A stretch of DNA of 64,000 nucleotides from Acidimicrobiaceae bacterium (GTDB taxonomy: Bacteria > Actinomycetota > Acidimicrobiia > Acidimicrobiales > RAAP-2), in assembly GCA_003162475.1 (NCBI GenBank), contig PMOI01000016.1:267629-331628 (forward strand), in the 5' to 3' direction. A program made the translations under genes and the position numbers. The notes under the pieces are model-generated. The model was not told the DNA's origin. It did not search any database and saw only the letters and a program-made list of their open reading frames with translations. Shown piece after piece: positions 17,092 through 30,377 of this stretch. Every line of letters starts with the position of its first letter. Within the stretch, counting starts at the first letter, position 1.

Positions 17092-18666
17092 CTAACGCAG
17101 AGTGATTAGGTGAATGTCTTGGATACCGTCGGTGTCACGAAGACGCTCCATCACCAGCGCGGGCGTCGGTAACGCGGTCGACAGGACCATCAGCGCGGTC
17201 TTTGTCTCAGGATCAGGCCCCACCGCCATCGACACGATGGAGATATCGGCCTCACCGAGCGCGACGCCGACAAGCCCGATCATCCCGGGACGATCGTCGT
17301 TGTGCACGACCAACATCGACGCGGTGGGTGGAATCTCGACCGCGTGACCGTCGACGCCCACGATGCGCGTCTCGACCCTCGTGCCGATGGTCACGAGGGT
17401 TCCCGATACTTCGTGACCTTCCGAGCGCACCTTGATGAGATTGACGTACTCCGCGGACTCGATCGACGAGACTTCGCTGAACGTGAGATCGTGGTCGGCG
17501 GCCAACTGGGGAGCGTTGACGAACGACACGCCGTCGTGCCCCGTCGAACTCAAGAGTCCCTTCAGCGCGCACAGCGTCAAGATCTTTGTCCCCGCGCCGG
17601 CCAACTCTCCTTGGTAGATCACTTCGAGGTCCGCGGGCTTGCCGTCGAGGAGTCCCCCGATGAAGCGGCCCAGTATCTCCGCAAGGCTCATGAAGGGACT
17701 CACCGAGTTGGAGACCTCGCCCGCGGACACGTTTACGGCGTAGGGCACGAAGTCACCCGCGAGGGCGAGCTCGACCTGCTCGGCGATGGTGATGCCCGCT
17801 TTGTCCTGTGCTTCGAACGTGGAGGCACCCAAGTGGGGCACGACGACGACGGAGGGAAGTTCGAACAGCGGCGACTCCGTCGTTGGTTCCTTTTCGAACA
17901 CGTCAAGCGCGGCGCCCTGGACGTGGCCGCTTCGAATCGCCTCGGCCAGATCGGCCTCGTTCACGATGCCGCCGCGCGCGACGTTGATGATGCGAACGCC
18001 CGGCTTGGTCTTCTTCAAGGACTCCGCGTTCAGGAGATTCGTCGTCTCCTTGTTCTTCGGCAGGTGAATCGTGATGAAGTCACTCTCAGCGAGCAATGTA
18101 TCGAGGTCCATCAGTTCTACGCCCATGTGGCGAGCTCGATCTTCTGAGATGTAGGGGTCGTAGGCGATGAGCCTCATACCAAAGGCCAGGGCGCGTTGCG
18201 TGACGAGGGCGCCAATCTTTCCCAGTCCCACGACGCCGAGCGTCTTGCCGTAGAGCTCCACGCCCTCCCACTTACTGCGTTCCCACTTACCGTTCTTCAA
18301 CGCGGAGTGGGCTTGGGGAATATTGCGAGCCTGCGCGAGCAACAGCGCCATTGTCTGCTCGGCGGCGGAGAGAATGTTCGAAACCGGCGCGTTGACGACC
18401 ATCACGCCGAGTTCGGTGGCCTTGGCGACGTCGACGTTGTCCAGTCCAATGCCCGCACGTCCGACCACGACCATGTCGGTCGCGGCTTCGAGGGTGGCGG
18501 CGTCGACCTTGGTCGCCGAGCGAATGATCAGCGCGTGCGCGCCCGCTACGACGTCGATGAGTTCGGCGGCTGAGAGCCCGAGGCGAACGTCGACCTCGTG
18601 ACCGGCGTTACGAAGTTTTTGGAGACCTGATTCAGCGATCTCTTCGGTAACTAGTACTCGGGCCAC
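17092..18666 (-). CDS. serA: D-3-phosphoglycerate dehydrogenase, long ACT-domain form
   Basis: A 524-residue enzyme for the first step of serine synthesis (3-phosphoglycerate to 3-phosphohydroxypyruvate, NAD). Domains: substrate and NAD-binding (about 1-310) with LGVVGLGKIGALVTQRA, the catalytic Arg in NVARGGIVNEADL and His in PHLGASTFEAQDKAG; an intervening allosteric domain (about 318-450); and a C-terminal ACT domain (from about 453, MLVVHNDDRPGMIGLVG) for serine feedback, as in Mycobacterium type SerA. GTG 18666 is chosen because AAAGG lies 6 nt upstream; a TTG two codons earlier is possible. It lies 50 nt downstream of the aminotransferase on the same strand. Confidence 0.95.
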   Translation of the reverse strand: MARVLVTEEIAESGLQKLRNAGHEVDVRLGLSAAELIDVVAGAHALIIRSATKVDAATLEAATDMVVVGRAGIGLDNVDVAKATELGVMVVNAPVSNILSAAEQTMALLLAQARNIPQAHSALKNGKWERSKWEGVELYGKTLGVVGLGKIGALVTQRALAFGMRLIAYDPYISEDRARHMGVELMDLDTLLAESDFITIHLPKNKETTNLLNAESLKKTKPGVRIINVARGGIVNEADLAEAIRSGHVQGAALDVFEKEPTTESPLFELPSVVVVPHLGASTFEAQDKAGITIAEQVELALAGDFVPYAVNVSAGEVSNSVSPFMSLAEILGRFIGGLLDGKPADLEVIYQGELAGAGTKILTLCALKGLLSSTGHDGVSFVNAPQLAADHDLTFSEVSSIESAEYVNLIKVRSEGHEVSGTLVTIGTRVETRIVGVDGHAVEIPPTASMLVVHNDDRPGMIGLVGVALGEADISIVSMAVGPDPETKTALMVLSTALPTPALVMERLRDTDGIQDIHLITLR

Positions 18667-18716
18667 GGACAACCTTTCACTTAATAGGTGCCAGCCTAAA
18701 GGAAAGACGAGAGGGC

Positions 18717-21075
<2,359 letters not shown>

Positions 21076-21176
21076 GACGCGTAGGTCGCACGAGACGGTG
21101 TTCTTCCTCATCACGAGGTGAAAATCGTCACGTCAACTTTCACGGGAACGTAACGCGTCGCTCGGACGTCGCGACC

Positions 21177-22370
21177 TTATGACCAGACCCAGATGGCGTC
21201 GAGGGCTCGCATGATATTGCCGCCCAACGCCGCCTCGATATCCGCGTCAGAGAATCCCTGGTGCACCATCCAGCGGGTGATGTTGGTGAAGTTCTCCGTG
21301 GGGTTCTCCAACCCGTCGACGTACGCGACCTTCTCGAACGCCGGCCCTCCCATGTCCGCGACCTTGAGCATGTGAGCGAAGACGGTGTGCAACTGAACGT
21401 GGTCGCCGTAGAGCGTGTCGGGACCGAAGGCGACGTGTTCGATACCCACCAGGTCGACGCAGTAGAGAAAGTGATCCATCACCGAAAGGATGGTGTGGTG
21501 TGGATGCGCGTGCGAGAGCGTGGTGTGCGGCGCGGCCGACATGCCTATAACTCCGCCGCTGTCGGCGATCGCGCGGAGCACGTCGTCAGATTTCATCCTC
21601 GACGTGTCCCAGATAGCTCGCGCTCCCGCGTGGGTCATGAAGACCGGCTGGTCACTCGCGCGACAGACGTCGATGCCCGTCTGATCCGACGAGTGTGAGA
21701 CGTCGATGGCCAACCCGAGTTGATTCATTCGCTTGACCGCGCGTTTTCCAAAACTTGTGAGACCGCCGTCGACGCGTTCACTCAATCCGCTGCCGAGAGC
21801 GTTGGCGTCGGAGTACGCGATGCCGATTTGGCGAAGTCCGAGACCGTAGAGGACGTCGAGACGGTCGATCTCGTTTTCGATCGGCGTGGCCGCCTCGAGG
21901 CCGAAGATGAGTCCAACCTTTTCCCTCCGTTGAGCCTCGTACACGTCGCTCACGGTGCGAATCACCATCACGTCGTCTTGGTGAGCGACGTCAGCCTGGC
22001 GCATGCCGAGATCGGTGATGATGTCCAACCATCGCCAAGGGGCGTTACCGGTCACGCAAGCCGTTCCGTCCATCATGTTGTCAAAGACCGCGGTCATGCC
22101 CGACGCTTTGAGACCCGCGAAGGCGGTGTGCTGACGCCCGGTGCGGTTGTACTCCGGCGTCTCACGCATGTCGTTCGGGAACCGAACGGGATGATCGTGC
22201 AGACTGATCACGATGCTGTCCTTCAGTAGTCGTGACGACCTTGAAAGCTCCTCTGGGCTCATCGCGGTCTCGTAGGGCCCGACCCGGTCGAACTCCGGCG
22301 CGAGGGTGAACGAGGGCAGGTCGACACCAGCCTCGAGGTAGCCGTAGGAAACGTAGGGATCGGTACTCAT
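21177..22370 (-). CDS. membrane/renal dipeptidase family (M19) protein, divergent
   Basis: A 397-residue TIM-barrel dipeptidase relative. The family's DGHND becomes SLHDHPVRFPND, the bridging Glu region is retained as GLIFGLEAATPIEN, the hydrophobic helix segment reads LYGLGLRQIGIAYSDANALGSG, and the metal/catalytic His are in AIDVSHSSDQT and VFMTHAGARAI. GGNIMRALDAIWV ends it. M19 enzymes hydrolyse dipeptides, including D-residues at the C-terminal side, and some dehydropeptides. No signal peptide, so cytosolic. ATG 22370 is taken as start; a GTG four codons earlier (22382) has nearby GAGAGG. It follows the DppC-like permease by about 120 nt and belongs to the peptide island. Confidence 0.85.
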   Translation of the reverse strand: MSTDPYVSYGYLEAGVDLPSFTLAPEFDRVGPYETAMSPEELSRSSRLLKDSIVISLHDHPVRFPNDMRETPEYNRTGRQHTAFAGLKASGMTAVFDNMMDGTACVTGNAPWRWLDIITDLGMRQADVAHQDDVMVIRTVSDVYEAQRREKVGLIFGLEAATPIENEIDRLDVLYGLGLRQIGIAYSDANALGSGLSERVDGGLTSFGKRAVKRMNQLGLAIDVSHSSDQTGIDVCRASDQPVFMTHAGARAIWDTSRMKSDDVLRAIADSGGVIGMSAAPHTTLSHAHPHHTILSVMDHFLYCVDLVGIEHVAFGPDTLYGDHVQLHTVFAHMLKVADMGGPAFEKVAYVDGLENPTENFTNITRWMVHQGFSDADIEAALGGNIMRALDAIWVWS

Positions 22371-22491
22371 TGGGTCGTCCACGTCCTCTCAACAGCGTTC
22401 TTTTCGAGACGTTCTCGAAGGCGATTCGAGTGTAGGTCCCAACGAGCGCGCGTTAACGCGTGTTCCACCTCTTCGCCAACGAGCAACGGGG

Positions 22492-23409
22492 TTAGCGCCC
22501 CTGAAGACGCACGTCGAACGCGTCACGAAGCGCGTCACCAATGAAGTTGAGAGAGATCACCGTGAGGACGATGAGGATGCCGACCGGGTAGATCAACCAC
22601 CACTCCCCCGCGTACAGGTAGGTGACGCCCTGGGAGAGCATGGATCCCCAGTTCGCCGCGGGCGGCGGTATCCCGAAACCGAGGTAGCCCAACGCGGCCA
22701 ACGCGAGAATGGCATCCGCCACCTGGAACGTTATATTCACGACGATCGTGCCAAGCGCGTTGGGAACGATGTGCAAGAAGATGCTGCGACCCGCGCCGCC
22801 ACCCATACCCTTGACGGCTTGAATGTACTCTCTCGTTCGAAGAGTGAGAGTCTCGCCGCGAATCAGGCGAGCGGGCACCAGCCACGCGAAAAAGGCCACG
22901 GCCAGCGTCAGGTTCAACTGATTGACGTGGATGAGGGCGGCCATAAGCAGCAGGACGAACAACACCGGGATCGACAACAACGCGTCGACGATACGCATCA
23001 TCACCGTGTCGATGATCCCGCCAAAGTAGCCCGACACCGCACCCCACAGCACGCCGAACAAACCCGCGAGCATCGCGGCGGCGAAGCCAATCTCCAACGA
23101 GGACTGGCCTCCGGCCATGAGACGACCCAGTTCGTCATAGCCAACGTTGTCCGTGCCGAGCGGATGACCGTGGCCGGGAGCCGTGTTGGCGATGTTCAAG
23201 TCCGAGGAGATCTGGTTCGAGTGGTAGACGAGCGGTCCGACGAAACAGAAAAGTGCGATGAGGACGATGATGACGGCGCCCGCCATGGCCAACTTGTTCT
23301 CCAGAAAGACCTCGAAGACGCTGGCGCCACGCTTACGCTTTGCCCGCACCATCTGGGAGACCTCTTCGGGCTCCTCCAGGACGACTGGCTCAATGTTCTG
23401 GTCGGTCAT
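22492..23409 (-). CDS. oligopeptide ABC transporter permease, DppC/OppC-type
   Basis: A 305-residue inner-membrane permease with an N-terminal cytosolic tail (about 45 residues) and six membrane helices. ABC-permease features include the HPLGTDNVGYDELGRLMAGGQSSLEIG periplasmic loop of DppC proteins and the EAA-like loop around YIQAVKGMGGGAGRSIFLHIVPN that contacts the ATPase. C-terminus FIGDALRDAFDVRLQGR is characteristic. It forms a heterodimer with the DppB-like permease encoded 34 nt upstream. Start ATG 23409 is chosen over the longer upstream extension because of the conserved MTDQ opening and a nearby AAGGGACTCGCG ribosome site. Confidence 0.95.
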   Translation of the reverse strand: MTDQNIEPVVLEEPEEVSQMVRAKRKRGASVFEVFLENKLAMAGAVIIVLIALFCFVGPLVYHSNQISSDLNIANTAPGHGHPLGTDNVGYDELGRLMAGGQSSLEIGFAAAMLAGLFGVLWGAVSGYFGGIIDTVMMRIVDALLSIPVLFVLLLMAALIHVNQLNLTLAVAFFAWLVPARLIRGETLTLRTREYIQAVKGMGGGAGRSIFLHIVPNALGTIVVNITFQVADAILALAALGYLGFGIPPPAANWGSMLSQGVTYLYAGEWWLIYPVGILIVLTVISLNFIGDALRDAFDVRLQGR

Positions 23410-23443
23410 CTCGCGAGTCCCTTCCGCGTGCGTCGTGGATCGA

Positions 23444-24394
23444 TCACGAGAGACGCACCCTATGGTCAATGATGCCGTAGCAAATGTCGGCAATCAGATT
23501 CCCGATGACGGTGAATATCGCGACGACCAAGGTAAGGGCCAGCAACGTCGGGTAGTCACGGGTCTGGGTCGAGGTCCAAAAGAGCAGCCCGACGCCGGGA
23601 TAGTTAAAGACCGATTCGGTGATCAGATTGCCCGACAACAATGCCGGCACGCTCAGCCCGAGCAGCGTCACGATGGGTAGCACGGCGTTTCGCAACATGT
23701 GACGAAAGAGCACGCCCGTCTTGGTGACGCCCTTCGCGCGCGCCGTGCGGATGTAGTCCTGGGCCAGGTTCTCGATGGCGGACGATCGCATGTAGCGACT
23801 GAACGACGCGACCCCCACGATCGTCAGGGTCAACACCGGCAGAATCATGGCTTTGGGATCGGTGATCGAGCCACTGACGGTGGGTGTCTGCGGAGCCGAA
23901 GGCGGTAGCCACTTCAAGAAGACTGAGAAGAACGCGATCAACAAGAGTCCCAGCCAAAAAGTCGGCATTGAGTAGCCAATGAACGAAAAACCCGTCAACG
24001 CGTAGTCGTCGGGTTTGTTGCGACGGACCGCTTGATAGATGCCCAGTGGAATAGCGATCACGATCGTGATAAGCAACGCGAGCCCACTGAGGTAGGCGCT
24101 CTTGGGCAAGTCCATCGACAACAGCGTCGAGACGGGCTCGTTCAACTTGTACGAGTAGCCGAGGTTGTGGTGAATGAGTATTCGGTCGACGTAGAACCAG
24201 TACTGATCCAAAAACGGTCGGTTGTACCCGTTCGCGACGTTGAACGCGTGGATCGCCGACGGCGACGAGCGCACCCCGAGTTCGGCGCGAGCCGCGCCGC
24301 CGGGCAACAGATGAAGAAGCGAAAAAGTGGCCATCGACACCAAGATCACGACGACGACCGACTGCCCGATCCTCTTGATGAGAAAACGTGTCAC
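23444..24394 (-). CDS. oligopeptide ABC transporter permease, DppB/OppB-type
   Basis: A 316-residue permease with six membrane helices. It begins MTRFLIKRIGQSVVVVILVSMATFSLLHLLPGG, the DppB opening with a periplasmic loop of about 70 residues, and carries the EAA loop YIRTARAKGVTKTGVLFRHMLRNAVLPI. C-terminal LIADICYGIIDHRVRLS is typical. Together with the DppC-like protein it forms the pore. It is followed by the SBP and aspartoacylase-like genes upstream on the strand, so the operon order (5' to 3' on the minus strand) is ATPase fusion, SBP, deacylase, DppB, DppC, M19 dipeptidase. Confidence 0.95.
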   Translation of the reverse strand: MTRFLIKRIGQSVVVVILVSMATFSLLHLLPGGAARAELGVRSSPSAIHAFNVANGYNRPFLDQYWFYVDRILIHHNLGYSYKLNEPVSTLLSMDLPKSAYLSGLALLITIVIAIPLGIYQAVRRNKPDDYALTGFSFIGYSMPTFWLGLLLIAFFSVFLKWLPPSAPQTPTVSGSITDPKAMILPVLTLTIVGVASFSRYMRSSAIENLAQDYIRTARAKGVTKTGVLFRHMLRNAVLPIVTLLGLSVPALLSGNLITESVFNYPGVGLLFWTSTQTRDYPTLLALTLVVAIFTVIGNLIADICYGIIDHRVRLS

Positions 24395-24452
24395 GCCAGC
24401 ACCAGCGCGCGCTCAGAGATAGATGGGGACGAACTCGTCATTGCGCAGCACT

Positions 24453-25373
24453 CTAGCGAGCGGCGAGCCCGAGAAGGAGTCCGTCAGCGGCGACGGCCGG
24501 ACTCGTCGTCAAAAAGAGTGGGAAACCATCCTCGGGCGCGACCACTTCTTCTACTTCGTCACTATCGAGTGCTCGAACAGTGCCGAGAACGGAGCCTGCC
24601 CGCACGGCGTCGCCCACGCGCACGTTCGAAGTCCACCAACCGCCTCGCGTGCTGCGAAGCCAGAGCCAATGACTAATCTCAACTGGTGCGCGAGGTGGCG
24701 CGAACGACGCTGGCAGCACTCCCAGCATCGCGAGAACCCGACGTACTCCTTCTTCGTGAAGTTGAACCGACGCTTCGTCGACGAGTCCTCGCCCGCCCGC
24801 CTCGGCCGTTATCGACGCGATACCCGCCTCTGCCGCGGCCGCACTCGACGTACCGGCGATGGGGCTGGCGGAGCGTTCGGTGCGAATCATGTAGCCAACC
24901 CCGTAGGCGAGGGCGAGCGCGCGCGACTGGTCCTCCACGGTCGACGCGTCGTAGATCGTGAAGGGTTCGAGGTCTTCGACTTGATCACCGGCGTGCATGT
25001 CGACGTGAAACTGCGCGGGTCGGATGGCCTCGTCGAAGATCGCGGCCGCTAGACGCTCGGTGAAGCTCCCATTGACGTCACCGGGAAAACACCGGTTCAG
25101 GTTCAGGCCGTCGTGTGGCACGACGAAGGCGCTACGTGCTTCAAAGGAGGCAACGTTGGCCATCGGCACCACGCGCAAGCTGCCCCGCAGCGCCGATTCG
25201 TCGAGGGAGTCCAGAAACCTCCTCAGACCCAACATTGACGTGTACTCACAGCCGTGCACGCCCGCCATCAACGAGACGGTCGGGCCGAGCGCCGGATCGC
25301 CGTACACGTAAAAGGGGACCTCCGAGCCGACGAGGCCGTCGGCCCCGTCGACTCGGATGATTGATTTCTTCAC
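24453..25373 (-). CDS. succinylglutamate desuccinylase/aspartoacylase family hydrolase
   Basis: A 306-residue zinc carboxypeptidase-fold deacylase (M14-like). Metal ligands: HGCEY (His and Glu) near residue 40 and His in FHVDMHAGD; NLNRCFPGD is the family substrate-binding motif, and the base is a Glu in SITAEAGGRG. The C-terminal 90 residues are a beta-barrel-like domain (VGDAVRAGSVLGTVR), resembling the lipoyl-like tail of AstE/AspA relatives. Such enzymes hydrolyse N-acyl amino acids (N-succinylglutamate, N-acetylaspartate) or related amides. It sits between the SBP and permease genes of the transporter, an intragenic placement that suggests its substrate arrives by this transporter. Confidence 0.85.
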   Translation of the reverse strand: MKKSIIRVDGADGLVGSEVPFYVYGDPALGPTVSLMAGVHGCEYTSMLGLRRFLDSLDESALRGSLRVVPMANVASFEARSAFVVPHDGLNLNRCFPGDVNGSFTERLAAAIFDEAIRPAQFHVDMHAGDQVEDLEPFTIYDASTVEDQSRALALAYGVGYMIRTERSASPIAGTSSAAAAEAGIASITAEAGGRGLVDEASVQLHEEGVRRVLAMLGVLPASFAPPRAPVEISHWLWLRSTRGGWWTSNVRVGDAVRAGSVLGTVRALDSDEVEEVVAPEDGFPLFLTTSPAVAADGLLLGLAAR

Positions 25374-25403
25374 TATGAGATCAAGAAGCCTTAGTCGTGA
25401 CTA

Positions 25404-27212
25404 CTACTTCGCGAGCTTCCAGAACTCCGGGGTGAAGTTCAGCAACGGACTCTGCGTGACGCCCGTCAACTTGTTACTTATCTCGGAGATTTGAAAGTCG
25501 GGGTCCGGCTGCCACACAACGGGAAGCTGCTGGGACAGGTAGTTCTCGTACTTGTAGAGAACCGCCGTACCCGTCACCGTGTGAGTGGCGTTGATGTTGG
25601 CGTCGTTGGTGGCGTTGGAGTAGCTGCCCTCATTGATGTTCGATGCCGTCTCGAAGATCGACTCACCCGTTGGGTAGTAGTCGGGTCCGTACGACCAGCC
25701 CTGGCCCCAGTTCTCCATCTGCCACGTGCACGTCGCGCCCTTGCAGGGCGTCGCGTTCGCGAGGATCGTGTTGAACGGAGCGGTCGTCAGTGTTATCTGA
25801 ATGCCGTCTTTGGCGAGATTCGACTTCAACTGCTGCATGAACTGCGTGACGTAGGTGAACCCATTGTTGTACTGGAGGTTGAAGGCCAACTTCTCCCCCT
25901 TCGTGACGCCCACACCGCACTCGGTCGCGGAGCTACCGGGCTTGGCACACGTGGTCACGCCACCGGGCTTCACGCTCCAGCCGTGGGACTTCAGCAACGC
26001 GGCTGACTTCGTCGGGCTGTACGGGTAGGGGTTGGTCTTCTCCTGCGGCGTGGCCAAGTTGCTCTTGGGCTCAATGGGCACGGGGCCGTAGGTCGGATAA
26101 CCGAAACCGTAGAGTGCCTTCTTCACGTCGGTCTGCTGGTTCACCATGTCTTGGAAGGCCTGACGGAAGTACAGCTGCTTGAAGATCGGTCCGACCGTCG
26201 GGTTGTTCATGTTCATCGGGAAGTAGTTGATGCCCCAACCAATCCATGGCGAACTCGAATAACCCTGACTCTTGATGACCGGAATCTGACTGGAGTCCTG
26301 CGGTGGTGTGTAGCCGTAGTCGACCGTACCCGCGCGCAGTGCGTTGAATTCGGCCGCGTCGGTGGTGTAGGGCAACAACGTCAACTGTGCGTACGACGCC
26401 TTCACCTTGCCGGAGTACTTCGGGTTCGGTACGAAGACCGTGTAGCCCGTGGTCTCGAAGGTCTTCAACTTGAAGGGTCCGTTCACGACCTGCCACAGCG
26501 GGTTCGTGGCGTACGTGGCCAGTGACTTCGCTTGTGTGGACAAGTAGGTAAAGACTGCCTTCGCACCGGCGGTCGTCGTCGTGTAGTTACCGATCTTGCC
26601 CGACGTCGACTCCTTGTCCCAAGCGTGCTGTGGCAACGGGGTGATTTGGCTCAACTCGTTGTAGAGCATCCAGGTCTGTGAGTACGCCTTGTCGAGGTGA
26701 AAGACAACGGTTGACGCGTTGGGCGCCGACATCGACACTACGTTGTCGGGGAACTCACCGGGTACGAACACGGGCCAGATGCTGGTCTCGGCCTTCAAGA
26801 TCTGCATGAAGAAGAGGACGTCCGCCGACGTGACTGGCTTACCGTCAGCCCAGTTGTACTTGTTCATCGTGATCGTGACCGTCTTGCCACCGTTGGTGAA
26901 CACGGGCGACTTCGCGAGTGACAGCGATTCGTTGAACGACGGTTGAGTGCCCGTACCGAACCAGTACAGAGGGCGGAACATGAGCGCTTGGAACTGGTAC
27001 AGGTTCACGTTGCTGTAGTACGTGCCACTCATCACGGGAAAGATGTAGTTAGGAATAACTGCAGGAGGAAGCGCGAACGTAACGTCACCTGACGCCGACG
27101 TCGCCGCGTTCGCGCTCGTCGCGAGACTTCCCGCTCCGATGCTGATCAGACTGGCGCAAGTAACCAAGCACGCGGCGAGGGTCCCTACTTTCTTATTGAA
27201 AAACCTCTTCAT
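25404..27212 (-). CDS. peptide-binding protein of ABC transporter (SBP family 5)
   Basis: A 602-residue extracytoplasmic binding protein. Residues 1-36 are a signal peptide (positive MKRFFNKK, hydrophobic core, cleavage probably after SANA). No lipobox Cys is visible, unlike many SBPs: the cleavage region reads ATSANAATS. It has the family-5 opening (VTFALPPAVIPNYIFPV), PLYWFGT, a long two-lobe fold with FNLQYNNGFTYVTQFMQQLKSNL, and the FPMNMNNPTVGPIFKQLYFRQAFQDMVNQ segment typical of DppA/OppA. Ligand is likely a peptide or peptide-like amide. GGGGAG lies 8 nt before ATG 27212. It follows the fused ATPase gene with a 164 bp gap, which carries a hairpin. Confidence 0.93.
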   Translation of the reverse strand: MKRFFNKKVGTLAACLVTCASLISIGAGSLATSANAATSASGDVTFALPPAVIPNYIFPVMSGTYYSNVNLYQFQALMFRPLYWFGTGTQPSFNESLSLAKSPVFTNGGKTVTITMNKYNWADGKPVTSADVLFFMQILKAETSIWPVFVPGEFPDNVVSMSAPNASTVVFHLDKAYSQTWMLYNELSQITPLPQHAWDKESTSGKIGNYTTTTAGAKAVFTYLSTQAKSLATYATNPLWQVVNGPFKLKTFETTGYTVFVPNPKYSGKVKASYAQLTLLPYTTDAAEFNALRAGTVDYGYTPPQDSSQIPVIKSQGYSSSPWIGWGINYFPMNMNNPTVGPIFKQLYFRQAFQDMVNQQTDVKKALYGFGYPTYGPVPIEPKSNLATPQEKTNPYPYSPTKSAALLKSHGWSVKPGGVTTCAKPGSSATECGVGVTKGEKLAFNLQYNNGFTYVTQFMQQLKSNLAKDGIQITLTTAPFNTILANATPCKGATCTWQMENWGQGWSYGPDYYPTGESIFETASNINEGSYSNATNDANINATHTVTGTAVLYKYENYLSQQLPVVWQPDPDFQISEISNKLTGVTQSPLLNFTPEFWKLAK

Positions 27213-27309
27213 TCGTGACTCCCCTTTTGTACGTTGTCGATCGACATCGTCTGTGCTTTTCGTCAGGCTAACCGCGTGACGTGTTCGCTCGCAACCACGG
27301 TATACCTAA

Positions 27310-27332
27310 CCGCGACAGACTTAATGTCGCGG
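27310..27332. other. hairpin between ABC ATPase and SBP genes
   Basis: CCGCGACA, 7-nt loop, TGTCGCGG: a perfect 8-bp stem within the 164 bp gap 27213-27376. There is no T-run on the minus strand, so it may be a processing or mRNA-stability element that sets SBP above ATPase expression, or an operator. The rest of the gap shows nothing definite. Confidence 0.45.
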
Positions 27333-27376
27333 AAACAGGAGCGGGCATTTTGTTCGTCAGAACGCAACGCCGAACG

Positions 27377-29437
<2,061 letters not shown>

Positions 29438-29666
29438 GGGCTCCCCTCTTAACTGAGTCCCCAGTTACTTCGTCCCTGCATCCGTCTTGCGTCGTTCTAC
29501 ACTCTCGCGTAGCCACAGTGTAGAGGTCCTTGGAGAGCGATATTAGCGACTCGCACGAGCGCGCAGATAGTCTGAACGGAGATGACTTAGCGTCTCGCGA
29601 GCCTCGGCGAAGCGCTCGCAAGATTCAACGAAGAGTGGTCGTGACGACGACCGAAGGGTGACGAGC
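29438..29666. promoter_or_regulatory. divergent control region of the peptide island
   Basis: This 229 bp region separates the two divergent operons. It holds two inverted repeats: TAACTG-agtccc-CAGTTA (29450-29467) close to the ATPase start, and CTACACT...AGTGTAG (29497-29503 and 29517-29523, 13 nt apart). Both are candidate regulator sites. No regulator gene is encoded beside it. No sure promoter boxes are called. Confidence 0.4.
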
Positions 29667-30377
29667 ATGCGCATTTTCGATTCGAACTGGATGCAAATCG
29701 AAGAGTATTTGAACCACGACGATCGAATCGTCCTGCCGATCGGATCCACCGAACAGCACGGATTCCTCTCACTCGGCACCGACGCGCTCCTCGCAGAACG
29801 TGTCTCCGTCGAAGCCGCTGAACCCCTCGGTGTTCCCGTTTTACCCGTCATGCCCTTCGGCATGGCCCCCTACTTCACCGCGTACCCCGGTTCGATGAGC
29901 CTCCGACTCAGCACGTACATCGAAGTGATGCGCGATCTCTTGAACTGTCTAGAGCTCCAAGGATTTCGCCGTATCGCCGTGATCAACGGTCACGGTGGCA
30001 ACGCGCCGGTCTCGGGCCTCATTCGAGAGTGGCTATGTCAGCCTCGCAAAGAGGAAATGCAAGTCCTCTTTCACAGTTGGTACAACGGGCCCGAGACCGT
30101 GATCGCGGCGAACGAATTTCACGCCGACCAGATGCACGGAGCCTGGGTGGAGAATTTTCCTTGGACGAGAATCGACGGTGCCGACACGCCGGCGCCTAAG
30201 GCCGTCGTGCCCCGCGAGCTGTTGATGAATCTCGGTCCCATCGCGATTCGAGAACTCGCGCCCGACGGCGCCATGGGAGGCCCGTACGGAGCTCCGGACG
30301 AAATGATGGACAAAGTGTGGGCCGCTGGGGTCCAAGAAGTACGAACGATTATTGAATCAGGATGGGTACGGAACTAA
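29667..30377 (+). CDS. creatininase-family amidohydrolase
   Basis: A 236-residue metal-dependent amidohydrolase. It opens MRIFDSNWMQIEEYL, then LPIGSTEQHG and LSLGTDALLAER (metal-binding Glu, His and Asp of the family), then FRRIAVINGHGGNAPVS with the second His, and ends with a conserved Glu-rich helix. The family includes creatininase, 3-dehydro/mycofactocin MftE and formamide hydrolases, acting on cyclic or small amide bonds. ATG 29667 follows GAAGGG by 6-8 nt; a GTG three codons earlier is less likely. Its stop overlaps the next start (TAATG). The neighbours suggest a role in degrading an imported amide compound, not creatinine specifically. Confidence 0.9.
   Translation: MRIFDSNWMQIEEYLNHDDRIVLPIGSTEQHGFLSLGTDALLAERVSVEAAEPLGVPVLPVMPFGMAPYFTAYPGSMSLRLSTYIEVMRDLLNCLELQGFRRIAVINGHGGNAPVSGLIREWLCQPRKEEMQVLFHSWYNGPETVIAANEFHADQMHGAWVENFPWTRIDGADTPAPKAVVPRELLMNLGPIAIRELAPDGAMGGPYGAPDEMMDKVWAAGVQEVRTIIESGWVRN

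Noticed and set aside
27310-27332. Hairpin before the SBP gene as an intrinsic terminator
   Set aside because: No T-run follows on either strand; it is kept only as an mRNA-processing or operator candidate.
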